Shown here: positions 50,872-57,144 of the stretch, piece after piece
Layout of the letters: every line of letters begins with the position of its first letter
Numbering within the stretch: the stretch's first letter is position 1
Assembly (NCBI GenBank): GCA_945865405.1
Contig: CAMBDS010000015.1
Coordinates: 1 to 57,144, forward strand
Source: Caldithrix abyssi DSM 13497
Lineage (GTDB): Bacteria > Electryoneota > AABM5-125-24 > Hatepunaeales > Hatepunaeaceae
Reading direction: 5' to 3'
DNA: 57,144 nucleotides
Notes under the pieces: model-generated
The model's input: only the letters and a program-made list of their open reading frames with translations
Databases searched by the model: none
Told to the model about the DNA's origin: nothing
Translations under genes and position numbers: made by a program

Positions 50872-50930
50872 TTTCTTCTACTTCTCCCCCTCGCCCAATG
50901 TCCTCTTGCCCTTTCCCCCTTTACTCCAAC
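50872..50930. repeat. Pyrimidine-rich low-complexity stretch
   Basis: Almost only C and T on the plus strand, with CCCTTTCCCCCTTT-type words like those at 23060-23123. It spans the end of the 120-residue membrane protein gene and the space before hicA. Confidence 0.45.
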
Positions 50931-51283
50931 TGCTTCCAGCCGTTCTTCTCTCCGCCCACCTGCAACGCCATGAACAGTATGAACACCGAGACAGGCCAGT
51001 ACATCAGCCCAAAATACTTCTGATAAAAAACTGCGTTCAGCGTCGCATTGACGAGAATGACGAACCCGACCCCGTAAAAACCCCACCGCTTCCACTTCCA
51101 AATCGCCGCATAAAATACCAGCATCGCCAGGCAGTACCACGCAATGTAGGTATTCCACCAACGCGGCCCCCAATTAGGCCCCGGAATGACCTGCACCCAG
51201 ACCGAAACGTTCGAAACGATGCAGTCAACTATCGAATAAACTAACCAAACCGTCAGTACCCAATGCCGTGATTTAGGCTCCAT
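50921..51283 (-). CDS. Small membrane protein of unknown function
   Basis: 120 residues with four hydrophobic helices ('VLTVWLVYSIVDCIVSNVSV', 'YIAWYCLAMLVFYAAIW', 'GFYGVGFVILVNATLNAVF', 'YWPVSVFILFMAL'). No family is recognised. An AGGAG site precedes the ATG. It lies between nuoC and hicA. Confidence 0.72.
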   Translation of the reverse strand: MEPKSRHWVLTVWLVYSIVDCIVSNVSVWVQVIPGPNWGPRWWNTYIAWYCLAMLVFYAAIWKWKRWGFYGVGFVILVNATLNAVFYQKYFGLMYWPVSVFILFMALQVGGEKNGWKQLE

Positions 51284-51310
51284 ATTCTTAGCTCCTAATA
51301 TCGCATTTCT

Positions 51311-51336
51311 GCTTACAGCTTTCAGCTTTTTCCCCT
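51311..51336. repeat. Low-complexity word at the nuoC end
   Basis: CTTACAGCTTTCAGCTTTTT lies between nuoC and the following membrane protein gene. Confidence 0.4.
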
Positions 51337-51871
51337 ACGGCCTATGGATCACATCCGCCTCTTTCATCTTCACCTGTATCTTGCGCACAGGCCACGTCTC
51401 AGCTATCAGCGGCTGGCGCTTGTCGTACGGGTAGTCCTTGCGGAGTGGGTGACCTTTGAATTCATCGTACATCAGGATCCGCTTCAGGTTGGGATGCCCG
51501 GTAAACTTGATCCCGTAAAGGTCCCACACCTCGCGCTCGAACCAGTCGGCAACCTCCCAGATCTTGGTGATCGTCGGGACAGCTTCGCCTTCTTCAACTT
51601 GAGCCTTAATGCGAAGTCGGTGGTTGTGCTCGATTGACAAAAGGTGGTACACAACATCGAAGCGAGGCTTCCGTATCTCGAACCAATCCACGGCGGTCAG
51701 GTCGAGGAACATCTTGAAGTCGTAGTCCGGCGTCGTTTTCAGGAACTTGAACAGCTCCGGTATGTTCGCGGCGGGAAGCTCGACGACGGCGTGCTCTTTA
51801 TCGACCCAGCCCTTCAAGTTCAGCTTGGGTAGGTCGGTGGCGAGACGAGATATCAGTTCTTCTGGAGTCAT
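51335..51871 (-). CDS. nuoC: NADH-quinone oxidoreductase subunit C
   Basis: 178 residues. The 30-kDa subunit signature is 'EREVWDLYGIKFTGHPNLKRIL' followed by 'GHPLRKDYP'. It sits in the connecting arm with NuoD. The start is preceded by a CTCCAAACTCCAAA-type word, not a Shine-Dalgarno site. Confidence 0.95.
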   Translation of the reverse strand: MTPEELISRLATDLPKLNLKGWVDKEHAVVELPAANIPELFKFLKTTPDYDFKMFLDLTAVDWFEIRKPRFDVVYHLLSIEHNHRLRIKAQVEEGEAVPTITKIWEVADWFEREVWDLYGIKFTGHPNLKRILMYDEFKGHPLRKDYPYDKRQPLIAETWPVRKIQVKMKEADVIHRP

Positions 51872-51874
51872 AGT

Positions 51875-51907
51875 CAGTTTGGAGTTTCGATTTTGGAGTT
51901 TGGAGTT
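51875..51907 (-). repeat. Low-complexity word between nuoB and nuoC
   Basis: AACTCCAAACTCCAAAATCG followed by another AACTCCAAACT fills most of the space before the nuoC start. Confidence 0.6.
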
Positions 51908-51917
51908 AAACGTCGCG

Positions 51918-52391
51918 TCAGATCAAGTCTTGCTTCTGATTCTGGATCTTTTCTTGCAGCTTCATCAGCCCGTCAAGGATCATTTCCGGGCGCGGAGGAC
52001 AGCCGGGAATGTAAATATCGACAGGCACAATCCGGTCAATCCCCTGAAGCGTCGAGTAGTTGTCATAAGGCCCCCCCACTGACGCACAAGCCCCAAACGC
52101 AATCACCCACTTCGGCTCGCACATCTGGTCATAAACGCGCCGCAAAACCGGAGCCATCTTCTGGCTGATCGTACCGACCACAATGAGCACGTCCGCCTGA
52201 CGGGGCGAAAAGCGCGGCAGCCCCGCCCCGAAACGGTCGATATCGTAATGCGAAGACGCAACCGACATGTACTCCATGCCGCAACAAGCCGTCACAAACG
52301 GGTACATGAAAATCGAGTATTTCCTCGCCCAGCCGAGTGCCCGGTCGAGCTTGGTCGTCTGGTAAACACCAGGTATTAGTGTATCGCTCAT
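51918..52391 (-). CDS. nuoB: NADH-quinone oxidoreductase subunit B
   Basis: 157 residues. Cluster N2 ligands are visible in '[11 protein letters not shown]', '[16 protein letters not shown]' and '[14 protein letters not shown]'. N2 is the last redox centre before quinone. Confidence 0.96.
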   Translation of the reverse strand: MSDTLIPGVYQTTKLDRALGWARKYSIFMYPFVTACCGMEYMSVASSHYDIDRFGAGLPRFSPRQADVLIVVGTISQKMAPVLRRVYDQMCEPKWVIAFGACASVGGPYDNYSTLQGIDRIVPVDIYIPGCPPRPEMILDGLMKLQEKIQNQKQDLI

Positions 52392-52490
52392 AAGGAATTA
52401 ATTCCGTTTCTAACCTGCCAAATTGGACAGGGTTTTCAATTTAACGAACAGTTGCCCGACAACGCGAGCTGACAAATTCAATCGAAGGCG

Positions 52491-52844
52491 TTACTTCCAT
52501 TCAAGGACGCCCCGTTTTATCACAAAAACCAGTCCAAGCGCCAAAATGGCTACGAAAACCAGCATCTCGATCAGCCCGAAAACGCCTAATTTCTTGAAAA
52601 TCACCGCCCAAGGATAGAGAAAAGCTATTTCGACGTCGAACACGACGAAAAGGATCGCTACCAGATAGAAATGGACGGGAAAGCGCTGAAGTGTCCCTCC
52701 CGGAGTCGGCAGATTGCCCGTCTCAAAAGGTAACTCTTTGGCAGGATTGGTTCTCTTAGGCCCGATGATACTCGTCAGCGTCAGAATCAACGCGCCGAGA
52801 CCTCCGGCCATCACGATCAAAAGTAGTATGCCGAGGTATTCTTG
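52491..52844 (-). CDS. nuoA: NADH-quinone oxidoreductase subunit A
   Basis: 117 residues with three transmembrane helices. The conserved loop 'ELPFETGNLPTPGGTLQRFPVHFYLVAILFVVFDVEIAFLYPWA' is intact. The ATG at 52844 (MQEYLGILLLIVM) is chosen over a TTG at 52886 that adds a polar extension unusual for the family. It is the first gene of the complex I operon. Confidence 0.93.
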   Translation of the reverse strand, partial: QEYLGILLLIVMAGGLGALILTLTSIIGPKRTNPAKELPFETGNLPTPGGTLQRFPVHFYLVAILFVVFDVEIAFLYPWAVIFKKLGVFGLIEMLVFVAILALGLVFVIKRGVLEWK

Positions 52845-53105
52845 CATGGAATGTGAGATAGTTAAATGTTCTGATTTCCTGCGCAAAATCAGGTCACTTT
52901 ACGCGCTCTGAGGAGAATCAGCCTAATGTGGTAATTTAATACTGAAAGGAGGGTTCTGCAAACTGGTTTTGGAATGTGTGAGGCGGGGCAGAGGTAATTC
53001 GGTTAATTGGGGCGTCTTTGCGATACACGCATCGACGAAATTATCTCAGTGAGGCGGGGCGTCCCGACCTGCCATCTCATCATTGCGAGGAATATAGGAA
53101 CATTG

Positions 53106-53678
53106 TCAGTCCGTACTCGCACCTCCAAACAGGTCACCTTCGTCGTTCGGAGCCGGTTTATCTTTCCCGGCAAAATCACTCTTCGGAAGGTCTTCGATGG
53201 CGTCGATCCCGAAGTGCTTCAAAAATTCCGTCGTCGTGCCGTACAACAAAGGCCTACCGGCAGTTTTCGCCTTGCCGGTGATCCGTATCAGCCGCCGTTC
53301 AAGCAACATCTTCAAAACGCCCCCTGCATCAACTCGACGAAATGACTCAATCTCAGCCTTCGAGATCGGCTGGCGATAAGCGATAAGCGACAACGTTTCG
53401 AGTGAAGCCCGCGTCAACCTCACCCTCCCCGAACCGACAAGCAACTTCCGCACCCACGGGCTGAACGCCGCTCGCGTTGCGAATCGGTATCCTCCTGCGG
53501 CGCGAACGATGTGAAAGGCTCGTCCCTCACGCTCGAACGACTCATTCAGCTGGAAAATTGCCGACTCAACGTCACTCACATCACATTCGCCGATCACCTC
53601 AACCAGTCGCGCGGCGGCAACCGGTTCCGGCGAAGCAAATATCAGCGACTCAACCAGTTGCAGATGATCTTTACGCAA
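53106..53678 (-). CDS. scpB: Segregation and condensation protein B
   Basis: 190 residues with two winged helices ('LVESLIFASPEPVAAARLVEVIG', 'TRASLETLSLIAYRQPISKAEIESFRRVDAGGVLKMLLERRLIRITGK'). It works with ScpA and SMC in chromosome condensation. It overlaps scpA by 8 nt. The 260-bp gap to nuoA holds two copies of GAGGCGGGGC and no gene. Confidence 0.93.
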   Translation of the reverse strand: MRKDHLQLVESLIFASPEPVAAARLVEVIGECDVSDVESAIFQLNESFEREGRAFHIVRAAGGYRFATRAAFSPWVRKLLVGSGRVRLTRASLETLSLIAYRQPISKAEIESFRRVDAGGVLKMLLERRLIRITGKAKTAGRPLLYGTTTEFLKHFGIDAIEDLPKSDFAGKDKPAPNDEGDLFGGASTD

Positions 53679-54402
53679 TGTTTTGTTCCCTTAATACAAG
53701 CCAAAGCGGCCCAAAAGTCTCTTGCTGCCGTACCGAAACTCGCTTTAAGCGAATAAGCTCCAGCATCGCCAGAAATGTCATCACAACGGCGAGTCTCGTC
53801 TCAAGCGCCTCTGCTAATTTTTCGAATGCAACTCGCTTCGAGTGACTGAAGTACGAGAGCACAAACGCCATCTGCCCCTCAATGGTGAAGGGCAGTTGCT
53901 CGACAATGTGTGTCGGCTCAGCGGGCAGGTTCTTGATAACGTCGCGGAACGCCAGTGCAATATCGTAGAGCGACACGTCGGTCAGCATCTCTCCAGTCAA
54001 CTCTGCCTCAAGGCCCGTAATCTCGACAGACCCGCGGTCGAACAACCCAATCTGCCGCTCCTCAAGCTCCGCCAACTTTTGCACCGACGCCTTCAGAGCC
54101 AGCAGTTCCACGAGTGAACGCTCGCGAAACGCTTCGGTCAACTCTGCTTCAGTAATATCCGGATCGCCAATATCGAGCAGTCCATCGGCTTTGAACTGTA
54201 GCAGCGTCGCGGCGAGCAGCAGAAAGTCTCCGGCATTATCAAGGTCAAGCAACACCGTTCGCTCAAGCCACGCCAGAAAATCAGCGGCTATCGCGCTGAT
54301 CGAGATGTAAGCAACGTCAAGCTCGCGCTTCCGCACAAGATAGACAAGCAGGTCCATCGGCCCCGCGAATTCCGGCGTCGCAACTGCGTAGTTATCCGGC
54401 AT
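53671..54402 (-). CDS. scpA: Segregation and condensation protein A
   Basis: 243 residues. The kleisin signature 'FAGPMDLLVYLVRKRELDVAYISISAIAADFLAWLE' and 'LLAATLLQFKADGLL' are present. The C-terminal winged helix contacts the SMC head ('VVMTFLAMLELIRLKRVSVRQQETFGPLWL'). Confidence 0.94.
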   Translation of the reverse strand: MPDNYAVATPEFAGPMDLLVYLVRKRELDVAYISISAIAADFLAWLERTVLLDLDNAGDFLLLAATLLQFKADGLLDIGDPDITEAELTEAFRERSLVELLALKASVQKLAELEERQIGLFDRGSVEITGLEAELTGEMLTDVSLYDIALAFRDVIKNLPAEPTHIVEQLPFTIEGQMAFVLSYFSHSKRVAFEKLAEALETRLAVVMTFLAMLELIRLKRVSVRQQETFGPLWLVLREQNIA

Positions 54403-54469
54403 GAGTCTTCAGTTCCAAGTGTCCTTTGCTCTTCTGATTGTGGGTACGTCATTCCATCTTTTTCCTCCC

Positions 54470-54600
54470 TTGGAGTGCTGAAGCTTGCTTCAGCCGGAAA
54501 ATTCCGCTGTCAGACGCCCTCGTCTGACAGCACACTTCTTTCAAGCTTGCTTCAACTTCATTATTCTCTTGGAGGGCGGACTCCAGTCCGCTCTATTCTT
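54470..54600. repeat. Modular palindrome array between scpA and immA
   Basis: In order: GCTGAAGCTTGCTTCAGC (23-base word at 54472-54494), CGGAA-AA-TTCCG, GCTGTCAGACG-CCCT-CGTCTGACAGC (54506-54531), and GCGGACT-CC-AGTCCGC (54576-54591). The same modules recur at 55721-55915. Confidence 0.85.
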
Positions 54601-55189
54601 ACTCGTCAACTTCGGTCAAAATAATAACTCGTTCGACTCTCTTACCTTCGTCGATGAAGTACGAGGCAATTGTCAAAGGTGGATCCGTTACCAGTAAATG
54701 TTCCCTTGCCTCTATCGTCTCTCGCAAGATCGACAACTCCGGCTCAGTCGGTCGAGGCGGATGGACAAGCCCGGGCGGAGCCAATCTGGTGCGTAGCAAC
54801 CCGTTATCGAAAATCGTTAGCACCGCCGGTCTAAGCTGCGCCCATCTTCGCCCGACCACCTCCCACGACGCATGCTGGTAGCTTTGGCGAAGCTGGACAA
54901 AGTCCATCCTTGCCATTCTCTGACGAAACTCAACCTCCGGCAACATCAACTCAGCCGCCATCTGATCGGCATCGCGTTCATTCCTGACACGTTTTGTGGT
55001 CAGTTCGCTGTGACCAAGAATGATATGAGCCAACTCATGGCAGAAAATGAAGTTCTGCCGTGGCGCATAGAGATCGTCGGCCAGAACGATTGTCCGTCCG
55101 TATGAGTAGCCATCGGGGCCGGGGCGCTCGATATGCTCGATCCGAACTTCGACGCCGTGCCTGGCCGCCAGCTCCTCGATAAAGGTTAT
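54599..55189 (-). CDS. ImmA/IrrE-family metalloprotease (start uncertain)
   Basis: 196 residues if read from 55189. The zinc-protease motif 'CHELAHIILGH' with the later 'NERDADQMAAELMLP' is that of ImmA/IrrE, which cleaves phage-type or stress repressors. Upstream of the HExxH motif the frame is open to a stop at 55199 with family-like sequence ('FIEELAARHGVEVRIE'), but it has no ATG, GTG or TTG. An ATA at 55189 overlaps the XRE stop as ATAA, the place where ATGA would normally couple the two genes. The TTG at 55033 would remove the catalytic motif. Confidence 0.72.
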   Translation of the reverse strand: MTFIEELAARHGVEVRIEHIERPGPDGYSYGRTIVLADDLYAPRQNFIFCHELAHIILGHSELTTKRVRNERDADQMAAELMLPEVEFRQRMARMDFVQLRQSYQHASWEVVGRRWAQLRPAVLTIFDNGLLRTRLAPPGLVHPPRPTEPELSILRETIEAREHLLVTDPPLTIASYFIDEGKRVERVIILTEVDE

Positions 55190-55590
55190 TGCTTGGCTCT
55201 ACGGATAGCCAGCAGAGCATCTCTGAAGAAACGCTTGTCCGGCTTAACACTGCCGTGAAAAACGATTTTCTTCAATTCCGTGATCTCTGTAGCCGACGGC
55301 TGGGTCAGCATCATCTCGTCATTATCGCTCAGAAAGTGCTGCAAGCCTTCCGGCATCTCATACTCATCATCCGTATCGTACGTGAAATGCTTGTTTTCCA
55401 ATTCTGAAATCAGCATCCACAAGTTCACTCCCATCGCCTCCGCAAGACGTTCGACGACGTCGATGGTTGGAGATGAGTGGCTGTTCTCAAGAACTGACAG
55501 GTAGGAACGATTGATCCCTGCCCGGTCGGCAAGATCGCCTTGAGTCATGCGTCGTTCTTTACGAAGCTGTTTTATGCGGTCGCCTATCAT
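55186..55590 (-). CDS. XRE-family transcriptional regulator
   Basis: 134 residues. Residues 5-60 are a Cro/CI-type HTH ('IKQLRKERRMTQGDLADRAGINRSYLSVLENSHSSPTID'). The C-terminal part is acidic and unrecognised. XRE plus ImmA/IrrE pairs usually form a regulator and its protease; here the reading frames overlap. Confidence 0.87.
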   Translation of the reverse strand: MIGDRIKQLRKERRMTQGDLADRAGINRSYLSVLENSHSSPTIDVVERLAEAMGVNLWMLISELENKHFTYDTDDEYEMPEGLQHFLSDNDEMMLTQPSATEITELKKIVFHGSVKPDKRFFRDALLAIRRAKQ

Positions 55591-55716
55591 TGACCCTCCT
55601 TTGGTGAAACGAAAGCAAATTCCCTTATGTCGTTAATATAGTAAGAGTAATGTTAAATGCAAGTGATTGTCGCCGATATTCAACCTACATTAACAAGTTG
55701 TGTTAAATGAAAATGT

Positions 55717-55915
55717 TCTCGGAGTGCTGAAGCTTGCTTCAGCCTTGCCCCCTTTCTCCCTTGGAGGGCGGACTTTCAGTCCGCCCTCATTCCGACGCAA
55801 GCCCCCCCCCCGTGCTTGACACAGGGCCGGTATCCATTTCTTCTTCCGCTGTCAGACGCCCTCGTCTGACAGCAATTCCTTGGAGAGCGGCTTTTCAAGC
55901 CGCTCATCATTCCCG
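55717..55915. repeat. Modular palindrome array, second copy
   Basis: Contains GCTGAAGCTTGCTTCAGC (word at 55721-55743), GGCGGACT-TTC-AGTCCGCC, a C9 run at 55803-55811, the GCTGTCAGACG/CGTCTGACAGC hairpin again, and GAGCGGCTT-TTC-AAGCCGCTC. TTGGAG precedes several units, and CATTCC.CGCGCAAGCC follows them. Confidence 0.85.
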
Positions 55916-55930
55916 CGCAAGCCTGTCCCT

Positions 55931-55964
55931 AATTTTACAATTTATATTTTACATTTTACATTTT
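55931..55964. repeat. AT-rich low-complexity word
   Basis: TTTTACAATTTATATTTTAC and two more TTTTACA units. The related TTTACAATT word lies inside the coding sequence at 37367-37400. Confidence 0.55.
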
Positions 55965-56291
55965 CCCCCGTCTCTGCCAGTCCGACTACTTCCAATTGTT
56001 GCCGCACTTAGCTTTGGCGTCAATCTTAAAATCAGCCTTTGAGATAAGGGCTGTTTTTAGCTATAGTAATTGACATTCCTTGACATTGAGAAAATAGTTC
56101 ATTAACTTGATCGAACGCTATCGCCTAATTAATTGCGAATCTAAGTAAAAAGGTCCTGTCATGTTCGCCAAATTGCTCCCAACCCTTCTCACGGTTATCA
56201 CACTTACCTATCAGGCCTTCGCCCTGACAGATGACAGTAGGGCGGATAGTTATCCGACCTTGAGTTATCCGGCGGTGAACTCCTCCTCCCA

Positions 56292-56414
56292 ACCTCGCTC
56301 GGAGTCCTCCGCCAAGCCCTCCCCGAAGCGTTCCAGAAATTTGGCGAAGTAAGTGTTTGGTCGTATATTGTACAAGGCGAGGAGCCTTGTTCGCAATTCA
56401 ACGTATTATTTGAC
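56292..56414 (+). pseudogene. Decayed MNT nucleotidyltransferase fragment
   Basis: The frame reads 'TSLGVLRQALPEAFQKFGEV' then 'SVWSYIVQGEEPCSQFNVLFD'. It aligns with MNT proteins, where 'LFGSxxRGExxPxSDIDVLVD' is expected: glycine is now Trp and both Asp ligands are changed. No start codon or continuation is seen. The call rests on motif spacing alone. Confidence 0.4.
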
Positions 56415-56631
56415 CGCCCATGGCACAGTCGAAATGCTTGCGGACGATCTCACAACGATTGAGATCGAGCAATCTTTCGCCAACGGCCGGATTCTCGAAC
56501 GACAAAGAGACGGGAAGTCAGGAGAGTTCAAGTACCGGCTGCGTGGATTTTCTAAAGGGGACGAATTGGAAATAGACTTCAAGTTTGCCCCGGATGGCCG
56601 ACTCGCAATAATCACCGTTTATTCGGTCTAA
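56353..56631 (+). CDS. DUF4258-domain protein, probable toxin (second pair)
   Basis: 92 residues from GTG. The core 'YYLTAHGTVEMLADDLTTIEIEQSFANGRILERQ' and 'YRLRGFSKGDELEIDFKF' fit DUF4258. The first 15 residues overlap the decayed MNT in another frame, so the start may lie slightly downstream. It is followed by a zinc-ribbon gene, as at 39765-40302. Confidence 0.65.
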   Translation: MFGRILYKARSLVRNSTYYLTAHGTVEMLADDLTTIEIEQSFANGRILERQRDGKSGEFKYRLRGFSKGDELEIDFKFAPDGRLAIITVYSV

Positions 56632-56647
56632 CTACAAGGTTTATACT

Positions 56648-56878
56648 ATGCTTTGTGCATACTGCAATAAAGAAGGCGCACGTATCATCCTGCAAACGCA
56701 GAGTATCGGAAAAGGCGAGAAGCTACTCGTTATCGAGGATGTGCCGGTTTTCCACTGTAACAATTGCGGTGAGAGCTACCTCGCTGCAGAAACCCTCAAG
56801 CAGATTGAGGCGATTCGCCAGAATCAGAGAACGATCGAACACCGACCGGTCAAAGTGACGCATTTCGTCGCCGCGTAG
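56648..56878 (+). CDS. YgiT-type zinc-finger antitoxin-like protein
   Basis: 76 residues. 'CAYCNKEGARIIL' and 'FHCNNCGESYLAAETLKQIEAI' give the paired CxxC zinc site of the MqsA/YgiT N-terminal domain. It begins 16 bp after the DUF4258 stop. It probably binds and neutralises the DUF4258 protein. Confidence 0.8.
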   Translation: MLCAYCNKEGARIILQTQSIGKGEKLLVIEDVPVFHCNNCGESYLAAETLKQIEAIRQNQRTIEHRPVKVTHFVAA

Positions 56879-56940
56879 GACAGGTTTTCAACCTGTCGCG
56901 TAGGATAAGCGTCACGCTTGTCAGGAGGACGGATCTCCGT
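56879..56940. repeat. Palindrome array after the zinc-finger gene
   Basis: GACAGGTT-TTC-AACCTGTC (56879-56897), AAGCG-TCA-CGCTT (56907-56919) and ACGGA-TC-TCCGT (56929-56940), linked by GCGTAGGA or GTCAGGAGG spacers. The architecture is the same as the other arrays but the stems differ. Confidence 0.75.
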
Positions 56941-57014
56941 ACCCGTCGCGTACAACAGGCGTCCCCGCCAGTCATCATTAACCACCAAGACACCAAAACC
57001 GAAAGACCAGACCG

Positions 57015-57144
57015 ATGAAAGCGACACTCACACTCTCGCGCCCCTTCCTCATCATCCCAACGAAAGTTGGGATCCAGTCCACCCACCTCCTCGTGGCGGT
57101 GATGGTTTTGGGGGTGTGGCGGGTTGGTTTTGGGCAGGTGGAGG
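57015..57144 (+). CDS. Start of a probable secreted protein, partial
   Basis: 43 codons to the right edge: MKATLTLSRPFLIIPTKVG, then 'IQSTHLLVAVMVLGVWRVGFGQ'. The second part looks like a signal-peptide core and cleavage site. The n-region is lengthened by an in-frame palindrome (57054-57073), as in the 36770-39703 protein. The rest is outside the window. Confidence 0.55.
   Translation, partial: MKATLTLSRPFLIIPTKVGIQSTHLLVAVMVLGVWRVGFGQVE
57054..57073. repeat. ATCCCAAC-GAAA-GTTGGGAT palindrome in a signal peptide
   Basis: A perfect 8-bp stem with a GAAA loop encodes 'IPTKVGI'. The same arms flank 31 bp at 39618-39664. Confidence 0.8.

Larger units (their letters stand above)
55591..56291. 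other. Intergenic region with repeats
   Basis: It holds the second palindrome array, an AT-rich word at 55931-55964, and about 200 bp with no recognised feature. A 63-codon plus-strand frame at 56161-56352 begins like a signal peptide but continues as Ser/Pro-rich sequence over the decayed MNT and is not called. Confidence 0.6.

Noticed and set aside
52970-53060. Two GAGGCGGGGC direct repeats as an attachment site or operator
   Set aside because: Ten-base GC-rich matches 70 bp apart without an integrase or further structure are too weak to call.
54470-55915. CRISPR array
   Set aside because: Repeats are distinct hairpins with irregular spacing, no constant direct repeat with unique spacers, and no cas genes are present.
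56161-56352. 63-codon frame with a signal-peptide-like start
   Set aside because: After residue 22 it becomes Ser/Pro-rich sequence in a different frame from the MNT-like remnant, with palindromic DNA beneath it (CGGATA-GT-TATCCG).

Overview
The window looks like a chromosomal segment of an uncultured bacterium of the FCB (Fibrobacterota-Chlorobiota-Bacteroidota) neighbourhood, such as the Electryoneota, Zixibacteria or Marinimicrobia type. The grounds are two large secreted proteins with C-terminal type IX secretion (T9SS) sorting domains, a gingipain-family (C25) protein, choice-of-anchor D repeat proteins, and a split-type methylmalonyl-CoA mutase. This placement is inference from gene content. 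No rRNA or tRNA was seen.

Layout. (1) 1-14281, minus: the first 4760 codons of a giant secreted repeat protein that runs off the left edge. (2) 14828-19789, minus: a C25-like T9SS cargo protein with its own terminator. (3) 20269-27263, plus: methylmalonyl-CoA mutase large subunit, an HD-domain hydrolase, a DHA2-type MFS exporter and a GH57/DUF3536 glycoside hydrolase. (4) 27274-52844, minus: about 25 kb of co-directional, tightly packed genes. Its backbone is a complex I operon (nuoA, B, C, D, a fused nuoEF, G, H, I) followed by ETF-quinone oxidoreductase and a small membrane protein. nuoJ-N are not in the window. (5) 53106-55590, minus: scpB, scpA, and an XRE regulator with an ImmA/IrrE protease. 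(6) 55591-57144: repeat arrays, a decayed nucleotidyltransferase, a DUF4258/zinc-ribbon pair, and the start of another secreted protein.

The most striking feature is region 4. Most junctions of the complex I operon outside nuoA-B-C and nuoG-H carry inserted genes: hicAB plus DUF4926; a winged-helix/TIR-like gene with an HNH nuclease; DUF433 with MNT-HEPN; three further MNT/HEPN pairs; DUF4258/zinc ribbon; a RelE-type toxin-antitoxin pair; and an AT-rich SIR2-like plus peptide deformylase pair. Nearly all read in the direction of the operon. Two of the four HEPN toxin genes carry a single in-frame stop while their nucleotidyltransferase antitoxins are intact. Short fragments of host genes remain beside some insertions, most clearly a 30-codon copy of the ETF-QO start.

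A second theme is a set of short repeated words. Hairpin palindromes, some reused almost exactly 35 kb apart, form modular arrays between genes. Related palindromes lie in frame inside protein-coding sequence (37443-37535) and inside predicted signal peptides (39618-39664, 57054-57073). AT-rich or pyrimidine-rich low-complexity words sit just before several start codons that lack a Shine-Dalgarno sequence.
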